The notes beneath the pieces are model-generated. The model was not told where the DNA came from, ran no database searches, and worked only from the letters and a program-made list of their open reading frames with translations. DNA of 32,176 nucleotides from a virus, in the IMG/VR virus record IMGVR_UViG_3300028027_000152, positions 1 to 32,176 of that record. One strand, given 5' to 3'. Position 1 is the first letter of the stretch. Every line of letters begins with the position of its first letter. The translations under genes were made by a program, and so were the position numbers. This document shows, piece by piece, positions 14,773-23,894 of the stretch.

Positions 14773-17226
14773 ATGGCTCAAATATTAAATCTTAAAATAT
14801 CAGGATTATATACTAACCCTAATCAATTTAGCGAGATACCAGAAGGGGCACTACAAAGAGCCGATAATATAGTAATAGATAAAGGGTCAGTTGCAGAACC
14901 CAGAAGAGGACAAGCAAAATATGGTCAATTACCTGCAAGTTACACAGGATCGGTTGACGCTTTGTATGACTACAACGGAACATTGCTTGTAAGTTATGAC
15001 AATAAACTTGCTAGAGACAACGGAAGCGGAACATTTACAGCTTATAGTAATACATATAGTCCTCCAAGTGGTCATAGAATTAAATCAACTCAAGCAAATA
15101 AAAACTTTTATTTCACTACTTCGTCCAATATTAAAAAAATGTCGGTCGTTAGCGATGAACCAATTAATGCAGGGGCTCCAAGAGCATTAGAGGGATATTG
15201 TGCAATCGGTGGGACAAGTGGATTTTTATCAAATAACAATTCTTGTGCTTATCGATTTGTTTGGGGTTATAAGGACGCCAACAATAATTTAATTATTGGA
15301 TCCCCGTCGGGAAGAGCAACAATAACTAACACAGTAGGCGGAGATAGGAATGTAACGATAACTCTTTATATACCTGATTCTGTCTTGGATGGATATTTTT
15401 ATCAAGCATATAGATCAGTGCAAGTTGGAACAGGCATTGAACCTCCCGATGATTTACAATTAGTTTATGAGGGAAATGTTACTCCAGCCGAAAGAGCGGC
15501 AGGTTTACTGACTATCCCTGATATAACTCCCGATGATTTACGTGGAGCATTTCTCTATACTTCTCCAACTCAAGAGGGAATCTTACAGTCAAACGATGAG
15601 CCTCCTTTTTGCGTTGATCTATGCACCTATAAGAGTATGACATTTTATGCGAATACCAAAGGAAGACAAAATATATTTTTAACTTTGATATCTGCAACAG
15701 GCACGGCTCCAGGATTATCTAATGGTGATACAATAACTATTAATGGTGTAATATATACAGCATCAACTGCAGGGGAAACTCCTTTGAGTGGAATTTTTCA
15801 ATTGTTTAGTTCGGGGTCATCCGCATCGGCACAGATTGCAGACACTGCAAGAAGTTTAGTTAAGGTTATTAATTTACGTCAATCAACCATTAGTGCATAT
15901 TATATTTCAGGGTTTGGAGACTTACCCGGGAAGATTTATATTCAAGCAAATGATTATAGCACATCTGAATTTTATGTAACATCGACAAGAACCACATGTT
16001 GGAACCCAGTATTAAGTTCATCGGGAACAAACAATGCAAGCACTAATGATGAGAATCCTAATAGAATATATTTCAGCAAAATCCAACAGCCCGAAGCAGT
16101 CCCTTTACTAAACTATGTCGAGGCAGGGAGTAGAGGCAACGAAATACTAAGAATTATCCCATTGAGGGATTCTGTATTTGTATTAAAAAATGATGGGATT
16201 TATAGAATTATTGGAGAAGATCCTAGTTCATTAAGAATATCTTTATTTGATAATACAGTAGCTTTGTTATCTTTAGGGTCTGCAGTTGAAATTAATAATC
16301 AAATCTATTGTTATACAGATCAAGGCATCACAGCAATATCAGACAATGGTGTACAGGTATTATCAAGACCGATAGAAGACCAAATACAACAAAGAGAAAT
16401 AATAAGTAATTTCTTTACAACTTCCTTTGGGGTATCCTATGAGGTTGATCGTAAATATATTTTCTATTGTAAGGCACTAGAAACAGATTCATACCCTACT
16501 GAAGCATACGTTTTTAATTTCTTTACAAACGCATGGACAAAATATCTAAATGATCGTTCTTGTGGTATTACATTTAATGATAGATTGTATATGGGAGGAG
16601 TCGATGGATTTATATACAGAGAAAGAAAATCTTTAAACTCATCCGATTATGTAGATAATTCTTATAGTATTACAATTAACTCTATCAGTGGGAATGTCTT
16701 GACTCTTGCCAGTGCTACAAATATTGCAATAAATCAAATCATAAGAAAGGGAGCAGTTAGCTCGGTAGTTACTGCAGTAAATGGTAACGATGTTACAATT
16801 CAGAGTGCAACAGGTTTTACAACTGGATCTGCAAATTCCTATGAACCGATAGAATCTATAATTGAATGGTCGCAGAATGACAGCCAAAATCCAGGCATTT
16901 TAAAACATTGGAGAGAAATCACAATGTTATTCAGAGCGGCCGATTTTATTTCTATCGAGTTAGGGTTTGCAAGTAACTTTGATTCGAACGTGGAATACAC
17001 AGAGATAACTCCTATTAGGTCAGATCTTTGGGGAAGTTTTGCATGGGGGTCAATACCTTGGGGAGTCGGGACAGGTTTGGCTTATCCCATTAGGACTTAC
17101 ATTCCATTGTTAAAAAGAAGAGCTTCATGGTTATTTTTTCGAGTCAGATCCAAGAAAGCACAAAACTATTTTGCAATACAGGGATTGTCGGCTATGTTCG
17201 AACCGATGTCAGAGAGGTTTAAATAA
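14773..17226 (+). CDS. Large tail hub/stabilization protein (P22 gp10-like)
   Basis: 817 residues. The start LKISGLYTNPNQFSEIPEGA and DNIVIDKGSVAEPRRGQAKYG is the common opening of phage stabilization/tail-nozzle proteins. Beta-strand-rich blades run through the protein, such as IPLRDSVFVLKNDGIYRIIG and EDQIQQREIISNFFT, which suggests a propeller core. A T/S-rich insert of the coat type occurs near residues 625-690. Late aromatic repeats (LWGSFAWGSIPWGVG) form the C-terminal part. It follows the adaptor by one base. Confidence 0.8.
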   Translation: MAQILNLKISGLYTNPNQFSEIPEGALQRADNIVIDKGSVAEPRRGQAKYGQLPASYTGSVDALYDYNGTLLVSYDNKLARDNGSGTFTAYSNTYSPPSGHRIKSTQANKNFYFTTSSNIKKMSVVSDEPINAGAPRALEGYCAIGGTSGFLSNNNSCAYRFVWGYKDANNNLIIGSPSGRATITNTVGGDRNVTITLYIPDSVLDGYFYQAYRSVQVGTGIEPPDDLQLVYEGNVTPAERAAGLLTIPDITPDDLRGAFLYTSPTQEGILQSNDEPPFCVDLCTYKSMTFYANTKGRQNIFLTLISATGTAPGLSNGDTITINGVIYTASTAGETPLSGIFQLFSSGSSASAQIADTARSLVKVINLRQSTISAYYISGFGDLPGKIYIQANDYSTSEFYVTSTRTTCWNPVLSSSGTNNASTNDENPNRIYFSKIQQPEAVPLLNYVEAGSRGNEILRIIPLRDSVFVLKNDGIYRIIGEDPSSLRISLFDNTVALLSLGSAVEINNQIYCYTDQGITAISDNGVQVLSRPIEDQIQQREIISNFFTTSFGVSYEVDRKYIFYCKALETDSYPTEAYVFNFFTNAWTKYLNDRSCGITFNDRLYMGGVDGFIYRERKSLNSSDYVDNSYSITINSISGNVLTLASATNIAINQIIRKGAVSSVVTAVNGNDVTIQSATGFTTGSANSYEPIESIIEWSQNDSQNPGILKHWREITMLFRAADFISIELGFASNFDSNVEYTEITPIRSDLWGSFAWGSIPWGVGTGLAYPIRTYIPLLKRRASWLFFRVRSKKAQNYFAIQGLSAMFEPMSERFK

Positions 17227-17645
17227 TGGCAAGTCTTCCAACAATTAAGAGAGTACAAAGATCTGATTTAGGGGGAGATATTCCTGAGTGGGTTGACTCT
17301 CTTCTCTCTCCTCTCAATCAATTTATAGAAGAGGTGTACAGTGCTTTCAATAAAAATTTAACTATACCTGAAAATGTTAAAGGTCAAATTAAAAACTTAA
17401 CTTTTAGGACATCATCAAATTATACATCCTCAAAAGAATTTACAGAAATAACTTATTTGAATACTCTCGGACGTAAGACACAAATTTTATTATTAGGATA
17501 TGTCGAAGAGATTGGAACGCCAAAGAAAAAACATGATGCGATTACTGTATCATGGTATGACAATAATGATGGAACAGTTAGTATACATTATATTAGTGGG
17601 CTATCAAATAGTAAAAATTATAATATTACGATACTAGGATTTTAA
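17226..17645 (+). CDS. Small tail protein (139 aa)
   Basis: Starts inside the previous stop (AATGG). It has an N-terminal helix (WVDSLLSPLNQFIEEVYSAF) and a beta-rich C-terminus (VSWYDNNDGTVSIHYISG). Conserved phage proteins of this size sit after the hub and may form part of the tail tip or needle. Identity with P22 gp26 is not supported by sequence. Confidence 0.65.
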   Translation: MASLPTIKRVQRSDLGGDIPEWVDSLLSPLNQFIEEVYSAFNKNLTIPENVKGQIKNLTFRTSSNYTSSKEFTEITYLNTLGRKTQILLLGYVEEIGTPKKKHDAITVSWYDNNDGTVSIHYISGLSNSKNYNITILGF

Positions 17646-17646
17646 A

Positions 17647-18993
17647 ATGGCAATAACAGAATTTAGACCACAAGATCAAAATCAAAACCCTTCGCAGGCT
17701 CCTACTTTAGGAGAACAAAGCGGAACATTTGGAGCGAATGCTCAACAAAGAAGAAATATTAATCAGCAAGGGGGTAGTGGTAGATTTACAAATTTACAGC
17801 AATACGTTCAAGCTAACGAAGCAAACAATCCTAATGCCCGATTACTACAAAGAGAAGCACAAACGAGACAAGGAGAACTTGGAACAAAGCAAGCTCAATT
17901 CACTACTCAAGCTACTCCTATCAAAACTGGACTTGAAACAGTCAGATCAGGACAACAATTTGTACAGAGTGCATTACAGGATCCTACTCAGTATGTGACC
18001 CCAGAGAGACTCGAACAATTCGCAGGATATAGAGCGAGTGGAGTAGGTGACATCGAGACACCATATAACCAATTTCAAAATTTAAGATCAGGACTCGGAA
18101 CACAACAAGAACAACTTGCAAGCGGACTTGAAACAATTAAGTCAACTCCTACGGCTTTACAAAACTTTATTCAATCCCAAAGAGTAAACCCAGCATTAGC
18201 AACAAGAGGGGAGAATGTTCTTGATAGATTTTTAACTCAAAGCACTCAATCAGGGCAAGAGGCAATTGCAGGACTCGGAACGACTGCAGGTGCAATACGA
18301 CAAGCACAAGCTCCAAGTATATCAAGTGATATTGAGACATTGAGAACACAGGCACAAACGGGGCCAGTATCAAGTGCAGATGTTAGAAATTTAATTACTG
18401 CTCAAACAAATCCAGAGGAAGAATTTGTTAGAAATTTAAATAATTTATATGTAGCACAAAGAGTTGGATTAGGGGCAGCAACATCACCTGATACTATAAG
18501 TTTTAATCCACAAAGTAATGTTTTATCGACTCCATTAATGGATTATGTAGAGCCTGAGAATTTAGGTACTGCCACGCAATCGAGTATTGACGAAGCAAAA
18601 AAGCAATATGATGCGTATAATAATTTTTTAAACAGAAGACAAGAATTAGAAAGTCAAATTGCACAAGGCGAAAAAAATCAACAATCATTTGACTGGAATG
18701 TTGCGAACGCTAATTATGATGTAGGTTTTGCAATTGAAAATGCAGAGAAATCAAGAACTAACAAAAATACATTAGAAAAATTAAAAAACGAAAGAAGTCA
18801 ATTATTAAGACAATCTGATAATATAGATGTATCAAAAGTTCCGATATATCAACAATATTTAAGCCAACTTGGAAAAACAAAAGAGCAATTATTATCCGAG
18901 TATGATCCAACTAGACTTTCAAGAATCCAAGCATTACAACAACTTGCAGGTACTACACAATTTAGTCCATTATTACAACAGAGGTTAGCATAA
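17647..18993 (+). CDS. Q-rich virion protein, probable ejection protein
   Basis: 448 residues, very rich in Gln, Asn, Thr and Ser at the N-terminus (PQDQNQNPSQAPTLGEQSG) and long amphipathic helices beyond, e.g. QEEQLASGLETIKS-like repeats and NRRQELESQIAQGEKNQQS near residue 320. It starts one base after the previous stop and overlaps the next gene by one base. Position after the tail hub is that of P22-type internal ejection proteins. No enzymatic motif is seen. Confidence 0.65.
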   Translation: MAITEFRPQDQNQNPSQAPTLGEQSGTFGANAQQRRNINQQGGSGRFTNLQQYVQANEANNPNARLLQREAQTRQGELGTKQAQFTTQATPIKTGLETVRSGQQFVQSALQDPTQYVTPERLEQFAGYRASGVGDIETPYNQFQNLRSGLGTQQEQLASGLETIKSTPTALQNFIQSQRVNPALATRGENVLDRFLTQSTQSGQEAIAGLGTTAGAIRQAQAPSISSDIETLRTQAQTGPVSSADVRNLITAQTNPEEEFVRNLNNLYVAQRVGLGAATSPDTISFNPQSNVLSTPLMDYVEPENLGTATQSSIDEAKKQYDAYNNFLNRRQELESQIAQGEKNQQSFDWNVANANYDVGFAIENAEKSRTNKNTLEKLKNERSQLLRQSDNIDVSKVPIYQQYLSQLGKTKEQLLSEYDPTRLSRIQALQQLAGTTQFSPLLQQRLA

Positions 18994-19970
18994 TGCCAGT
19001 TACAACAGCACTAGTCGCAGGAGGAGCAGGAACCGTCGCAGGTGGTCTAATGGGCTATCTCACAAGACCAGACTTGTCAGCATCAACAAACTCAGCAAAA
19101 ATTCAAGCATTAACAGCATTACTTAATCGACCTCCTGAGATACCAGAAATTGAACTACAAAAATATTCTACTCCAGAAGCATTAGCATATCTCGGCAATT
19201 TTACCCCAGAAGAACTCCAAGCAACTGGACTTCCTGCAGGTGTAATTAATCAAGCAATGAGAACAAAACAATTGCAAGCACTCGGAGGAGTCGAGGAACT
19301 TTCTCAGACTGGATTGAGTGCAATTGACAGAGCGGCATTAAGTGAAATACAAAATGAAATTGCAATGCAAGAGAGAGGACAAAGAGAATCCATCTTGCAA
19401 AATATGGCTCAAAGGGGATTGTCAGGAAGTGGCCAGGAGTTGGCGGCACAATTGCAATCATCTCAAGCCGCATCTCAATTAGCATCTCAGCAAGGATTAC
19501 AGCAAGCCGCACAAGCACAACAGGCGAGAGTTAATGCGTTAAGTAATTTGTCTAATATGGCAACAGGAATCGAGAGTACAGATTTCCAGAGACAGGCACA
19601 AAAAGCACAGGCTCAAGATGTTATTAATCAATTTAATACGCAAAACAGAAATGTAGCAAAATTAAGAGATTTGGATTTACAACAAAATTTACAAACTGAA
19701 TTTGACAGAGAAAGAAATCGTATTGCACAAGCGAATACAGATTTAGCTAATAAAGAAATTATGCAAAATCAAGTCAATAGACCATTAGCTCAATATGGTT
19801 TACAAACTCAATATACAAGTGCACTCGGTCAAGGAATCGGAGGAGTAGGACAGACTCAGACTCAACAACAACTTGCAAATCAGCAAGCTATGTCTCAAGG
19901 TCTTGGAACAGGTCTTACAGTAGGCGGAACCGTAGCAGGTGCAGCATTGACAGGGCCAAAGAAATCTTAA
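18993..19970 (+). CDS. Q/A-rich probable ejection protein with N-terminal glycine zipper
   Basis: 325 residues. The N-terminus VAGGAGTVAGGLMGYLTRP is a glycine-rich hydrophobic segment. The middle is helical and Ala/Gln-rich (QRGLSGSGQELAAQLQSSQA, QAAQAQQARVNALSNL), and the end is again Gly/Ala-rich and hydrophobic. This composition is typical of proteins ejected from the head to build a DNA conduit across the cell envelope. It overlaps the previous gene by one base. Confidence 0.65.
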   Translation: MPVTTALVAGGAGTVAGGLMGYLTRPDLSASTNSAKIQALTALLNRPPEIPEIELQKYSTPEALAYLGNFTPEELQATGLPAGVINQAMRTKQLQALGGVEELSQTGLSAIDRAALSEIQNEIAMQERGQRESILQNMAQRGLSGSGQELAAQLQSSQAASQLASQQGLQQAAQAQQARVNALSNLSNMATGIESTDFQRQAQKAQAQDVINQFNTQNRNVAKLRDLDLQQNLQTEFDRERNRIAQANTDLANKEIMQNQVNRPLAQYGLQTQYTSALGQGIGGVGQTQTQQQLANQQAMSQGLGTGLTVGGTVAGAALTGPKKS

Positions 19971-19980
19971 GGAGTATTGT

Positions 19981-21138
19981 ATGCCAGATATAAGAGGATC
20001 AATAAAACCAATATTAAGTAAAAATAAAATGAATGCTACTGTTAATAATACTAGTTCAACGCCTTCATTTTTCCCAGAAGAAGCATTTCTATTGCCAGAA
20101 GATAAGCCTTTATCTAGTCCAGTTATTCCATCAGCAACCTCTCCTCGTGTCCCTTCTGCAATGCCTCCTCAAAATGTCATACGCAATGCAGGAATACAAA
20201 TGATGCCAGAAGAACCAAACGATGATAGTTCTAATTTTCTCGGTTCATTGATTGCTCAAGGTATCACAGGAATCGGAACGGGTCTTATGGGTGGGGATTC
20301 TTATGATATAATGAGATCTGCAAATGTATTTCAAAGCATGCGAGACAGACAAGCAAATGAGAAAAGAGCGAAACTTCTCACGGATCCGAAAAGTGAAGAG
20401 AGCAAAAGAAGAAGATTGGTATTCGAGAAAGCATTAAAATTTAAAATACCAGAGGAATACAGCTATACTGATTTAAATGATCCAGTTGTGTTACAGAGCA
20501 TAAGAGATATGAATATGCAGGCTATAGCTCCAAAGGGTGGAATTGGTGGAGCTCGTGGTGGTGGTGTAGGGCAGACAAAGCCAGAAAAGGAAGTAAAGTC
20601 TGATAAGAAATCCCTTGCGGAATATAAAGAGCATGTTTCTGCTTTAACTGAAATGAGTGGCGTGATAGATAATATTAAAAAATTAGGCAGAACAAGAATC
20701 GGGGGAATTACTCCTGATTTCTCAATAGATACAGAAGCTTTTTCATCTAGTCTTGATAGAGCCGCTCAACCTATGATTAAAACTTTAGCAGGACCCGGAA
20801 CTCTTCAAAAAGAAGAAAGAGATACATATTCTAAACTTGTTCCAACTGGAAATACTAGATCTGATTTAGCGTTAAGACAAGCCAATGATATTATACTTGA
20901 TGGAACGAAAATATCATTAGGTAAAATGAATACTGATTTAAGTATTGGAAATTTAAATAGGCAAGATTATAATTCCTTAATTAATCAATATAATGAACAA
21001 TTAACCAAAAAAGGCATTGGAGTAAATCAAGTAATTAATCCTGCAACTGGACAATTAGAGCCAAGAGAACAAAAAGAAGTAGAACTAAAAGACGGAAGAA
21101 AAGTCATAATAGATCAATTTGGATATACATGGGAGTAA
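19981..21138 (+). CDS. Virion protein, probable ejection-module member (385 aa)
   Basis: SD AAGGAG at 19970-19975. P/S-rich N-terminus (FLLPEDKPLSSPVIPSATSP), a Gly-rich hydrophobic segment (SLIAQGITGIGTGLMGGDSY), a Gly-rich linker (GGIGGARGGGVG), then a charged helical C-terminal part with LAGPGTLQKEERDTYSKLVP. This last block is similar in style to C-terminal domains of phage DNA-transfer proteins. The role is inferred from position and composition. Confidence 0.6.
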   Translation: MPDIRGSIKPILSKNKMNATVNNTSSTPSFFPEEAFLLPEDKPLSSPVIPSATSPRVPSAMPPQNVIRNAGIQMMPEEPNDDSSNFLGSLIAQGITGIGTGLMGGDSYDIMRSANVFQSMRDRQANEKRAKLLTDPKSEESKRRRLVFEKALKFKIPEEYSYTDLNDPVVLQSIRDMNMQAIAPKGGIGGARGGGVGQTKPEKEVKSDKKSLAEYKEHVSALTEMSGVIDNIKKLGRTRIGGITPDFSIDTEAFSSSLDRAAQPMIKTLAGPGTLQKEERDTYSKLVPTGNTRSDLALRQANDIILDGTKISLGKMNTDLSIGNLNRQDYNSLINQYNEQLTKKGIGVNQVINPATGQLEPREQKEVELKDGRKVIIDQFGYTWE

Positions 21139-21144
21139 ATTAAG

Positions 21145-22806
21145 ATGCCAAGAATAAATTTAGATGATGTTGTTTCTAGTAAACCTATTCAACAAATATC
21201 TCAACCTACTCCTCCTCAAGTCTCAAAAACAGAATCTGCAATACGTGGGGGAGCTCAAGGCCTTATGTTTGGATTTCCAGACGAAGCAACTGCATTGCTA
21301 GAATCATTAACTACTCCTAAAAAATACGAACAAGCACTAGAAGAATCAAGGCAAGCATATAGACAAGCACAAGAAGCCAACCCAATCACTTACACAGGGT
21401 CAGAAATTGCAGGGGGTGTACTTCCTGCATTAATTCCAGGTGTCGGGCAAGCAGCAACAGGGGCAAAGCTTGGAAGATTGGCACTAGTTGGGGCAGGGAC
21501 AGGTGCATTATCAGGACTAGGAATGTCAGAGGGTAAGACGACAGGCGAGGTAGCAAAGGATGTTGGTATCAGTGGGTTATTGGGTGGAGCTTTGCCAGTA
21601 TTGGGGAGAGGTATTGCGAAAGGAATAGAATACATACCTAAAATGTCAGACATTGCAATTAAAAAAGGATTACAGGGTGGTCTTGGCGTATCATCTGAAT
21701 TATTAACTGAAGCAGAAAAAAACCCTAAAGCAGTAGAAAAAATTATGAAAGTTTATGCAGGGGAAAATATTAAAAAAGATATAATTCCTGCAAAAGCGAA
21801 TATAGTAGAATCTTTTATGCAGGATAATCCAATTGCAAAAAGAGCAATAAAAAATAGTAAGCTAGCAGTTGAGTCAATACCAGACGATATTACTGTTGAT
21901 AAAAACTTAGCAATAAATGCATTAAAAGATCAAATCAAAGTGTTAGAAAAATCTATGGGTGTCTCCGATGTAAGAAATCAAGCTATTAAAATGTTGGAAG
22001 ACAAGATTAAAGAATTTGGTAATGTTCCTGATAATATACCTGGAGTTAATTTAAAACCAATATTGCAAGGTATTGATGACGACATTACGGCTGCAGGTGG
22101 GTGGCAAAATCCTTTAAAGAATAATTTATATAGAGATGGATTAGAGAATGCAAGGGGTGCATTAGATAAAGACTTAAAAACACAAGTACCAAAATATAAA
22201 AAATTAATGAAAAAAGTATCACAAGATTATGAACTTTCCAATAATCTTACTAAAAGATTTGCAACTGAAAAAGGTTTTGATGAGAACAAAATAGCAAATA
22301 CTTTAAATGCTCAGTTAAGGAAAGTGGATACTAATCTACAAAAAGATTTCAAAAGACTTGGAGCATATGGCAAGGTAAGTGAATATGGAAACCAATTAGA
22401 ATTAAATGAATTTTTAAATGATATGGCACTAAAAAGAGATATTGAGCAATACGGAGGGAAAGGATCATCAATATCTAATAGATTAACTGGATTATTTACT
22501 ATGGCAGGGACATCTATTGCAGGGCTCCCAGGTGGTGCAATAGGAACAGGACTTGGGTCAATTGTTGGAAGTGAAGTGGAAAAGAGAGGGGGTCAAATTG
22601 CATTAAAAGGTCTTAAAGCATTTGAGCCTTTAACTAAAGCCACAATTCCACAAGCAGTAACTAGACCATTCCAATCTTTCCCAATACAACAAGGATTGCA
22701 GAAACCATTAGTAGATCAATTCTTAGCAGACAATGCTCCAGAAGTTAGACGCAAACAAGAAATGAAATCTAAATTTGAACAAGATAACAAAAACAGAGTA
22801 AAGTAA
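21145..22806 (+). CDS. Probable DNA-ejection protein with glycine-zipper helices (553 aa)
   Basis: Residues of about 30-140 contain alternating Gly/Ala helices (IRGGAQGLMFGFPDEATALL, IAGGVLPALIPGVGQAATGA, LALVGAGTGALSGLGMSEG). These are typical of membrane-inserting internal virion proteins. The middle is long charged helix, and a second Gly-rich hydrophobic segment (MAGTSIAGLPGGAIGTGLGS) lies near residue 455. The last residues are basic. It ends the structural operon, two bases before a separate promoter. Confidence 0.7.
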   Translation: MPRINLDDVVSSKPIQQISQPTPPQVSKTESAIRGGAQGLMFGFPDEATALLESLTTPKKYEQALEESRQAYRQAQEANPITYTGSEIAGGVLPALIPGVGQAATGAKLGRLALVGAGTGALSGLGMSEGKTTGEVAKDVGISGLLGGALPVLGRGIAKGIEYIPKMSDIAIKKGLQGGLGVSSELLTEAEKNPKAVEKIMKVYAGENIKKDIIPAKANIVESFMQDNPIAKRAIKNSKLAVESIPDDITVDKNLAINALKDQIKVLEKSMGVSDVRNQAIKMLEDKIKEFGNVPDNIPGVNLKPILQGIDDDITAAGGWQNPLKNNLYRDGLENARGALDKDLKTQVPKYKKLMKKVSQDYELSNNLTKRFATEKGFDENKIANTLNAQLRKVDTNLQKDFKRLGAYGKVSEYGNQLELNEFLNDMALKRDIEQYGGKGSSISNRLTGLFTMAGTSIAGLPGGAIGTGLGSIVGSEVEKRGGQIALKGLKAFEPLTKATIPQAVTRPFQSFPIQQGLQKPLVDQFLADNAPEVRRKQEMKSKFEQDNKNRVK

Positions 22807-22808
22807 AC

Positions 22809-22836
22809 TTGACAATATTAAACAATGTACTATAAA
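22809..22836 (+). promoter_or_regulatory. Sigma70-type promoter of the lysis cassette
   Basis: TTGACA (22809-22814), a 16-bp spacer, then TATAAA (22831-22836). A strong SD (AAGGAG, 22842-22847) and the ATG at 22855 follow closely. This is the best-spaced promoter in the window. It would let lysis genes be transcribed apart from the virion operon. Confidence 0.75.
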
Positions 22837-22854
22837 GTCATAAAGGAGACAAGT

Positions 22855-22989
22855 ATGCCAGCCAAAAGTAAAGCACAAGAGAAATTAATGCAAGCCGTAG
22901 CACATAGTCCAAAGTTTGCAAAGAAGGTAGGGATACCCGTCGAAGTAGGAAAAGAATTTATAAAGCCGATGGCAAAGAAGAAAAAATAA
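22855..22989 (+). CDS. DUF3008-like small protein (44 aa)
   Basis: MPAKSKAQEKLMQAVAHSPK at the start matches the opening of small phage/bacterial proteins of the DUF3008 type (MPAKSKxQ). The tail is basic (MAKKKK). SD AAGGAG lies 7 nt upstream. The stop overlaps the next ATG by one base. Function is unknown. It is the first gene after the lysis promoter. Confidence 0.65.
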   Translation: MPAKSKAQEKLMQAVAHSPKFAKKVGIPVEVGKEFIKPMAKKKK

Positions 22990-23195
22990 TGAATCTAAGA
23001 TTAGACTTTAAAGATATAATTACTTATGGGTCATTTATTGTATCTTTGACAGTAGCGTACTACACACATGAAGTAAGAATTGTAAAACTAGAAAGCGAAG
23101 CACAGCAGGACAGGAAAGTAATACAGGAAATAAAAGACGAATTAAAAGAAATCAAAGCAGACATTAAAGAATTGCTAAAACATAATAAATTATAG
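22989..23195 (+). CDS. Membrane/coiled-coil protein, possible holin or spanin-like
   Basis: 68 residues: a hydrophobic helix at about 10-27 (ITYGSFIVSLTVAYY) and a charged coiled coil from about 30 to 64 (KLESEAQQDRKVIQEIKDEL). One N-terminal membrane helix plus a coiled coil is the topology of inner-membrane spanins, although it is short for one and no outer-membrane spanin lipoprotein is visible. A holin or anti-holin role is equally possible. It lies immediately before a second small membrane protein. Confidence 0.6.
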   Translation: MNLRLDFKDIITYGSFIVSLTVAYYTHEVRIVKLESEAQQDRKVIQEIKDELKEIKADIKELLKHNKL

Positions 23196-23204
23196 AGGTA
23201 TAAA

Positions 23205-23405
23205 ATGAAATTTGATATTAACGGATATTACAAACCAACACCATCCAAGATTAGAAAAGTGGGTGACATCATGCAATACGGGGCACAGATTGCCACAGGT
23301 GCTTCTATCGTAAACGATAAGCCAGAATTAGGATTGGTTGTTATGATCATTGGGGCAGTCGGAAAGATTCTTTCTAATTTCTTTGTGGAAGACGATGCCA
23401 AGTAA
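23205..23405 (+). CDS. Probable holin
   Basis: 66 residues. N-terminal DINGYYKPTPSKIRKVGD, then two hydrophobic segments (about 22-36 and 42-60, GLVVMIIGAVGKILSNFF) and a short acidic tail. The start motif and two-helix layout resemble small holins encoded just before endolysins in other phages. It would form membrane lesions that release the peptidase to the cell wall. It overlaps the endolysin gene by 11 nt. SD: AGAGG at 23194-23198. Confidence 0.7.
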   Translation: MKFDINGYYKPTPSKIRKVGDIMQYGAQIATGASIVNDKPELGLVVMIIGAVGKILSNFFVEDDAK

Positions 23406-23871
23406 GGCAGAAATCAAATATGGAAATGTCATGGAATCGCCTGAGAAACTTCAGGCATTCCAGAAAATCAATATGGGCATGCTCGATTTTACCGAGTATG
23501 CCAAGGTAAACAAAAAGCTACCTAACAAAATTTATTGTAATAAAATTATCATGGAAGATCTTTGTAAGGTCTTTAATGATCTTGTCCTGACAAAACTAAT
23601 ATCTGAAATCATATCCTACGATGGATGTTTTAATCCTAGATATATTAGGGGACTTGAGCATAAAAAGATATTGAGCAATCATGCCTTTGGGACGGCTTTA
23701 GACTTTAACGCATCACAAAACCCATTAGGTAAATCGAGAGAAGATTGTATTGTGGCAGGTTTGAAACCATTTAGTAAACAATTTATTCAGGTTTGGGGAG
23801 AGTATAATTTCTTGAGTGGTGAGAAATTTCCTAGAAAAGATTTAATGCATTTTGAATATACCAAGCTATAA
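23395..23871 (+). CDS. Endolysin, M15-family peptidoglycan peptidase
   Basis: 158 residues from the ATG at 23395, preferred to the longer frame from 23350 because it gives the normal small overlap and a GGAAG SD. SNHAFGTALDF (94-104) carries the SxHxxGxAxD zinc motif with H96 and D103. DLMHFEY supplies the third ligand H152, with E154 nearby. M15 enzymes of this type (VanY or L-alanyl-D-glutamate peptidase) cut peptide cross-links in the wall. There is no signal peptide, so export depends on the holin upstream. Confidence 0.9.
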   Translation: MPSKAEIKYGNVMESPEKLQAFQKINMGMLDFTEYAKVNKKLPNKIYCNKIIMEDLCKVFNDLVLTKLISEIISYDGCFNPRYIRGLEHKKILSNHAFGTALDFNASQNPLGKSREDCIVAGLKPFSKQFIQVWGEYNFLSGEKFPRKDLMHFEYTKL

Positions 23872-23884
23872 TTTTATAGCTTGG
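23861..23884. terminator. Palindrome between convergent genes, possible bidirectional terminator
   Basis: A perfect 11-bp inverted repeat CCAAGCTATAA/TTATAGCTTGG with a 2-nt loop spans the endolysin stop codon. It lies between the 3' ends of the endolysin gene and the leftward gene at 23895. Neither side has a long T run, so it may also slow or process transcripts. Confidence 0.55.
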
Positions 23885-23894
23885 CTTTGTATTA

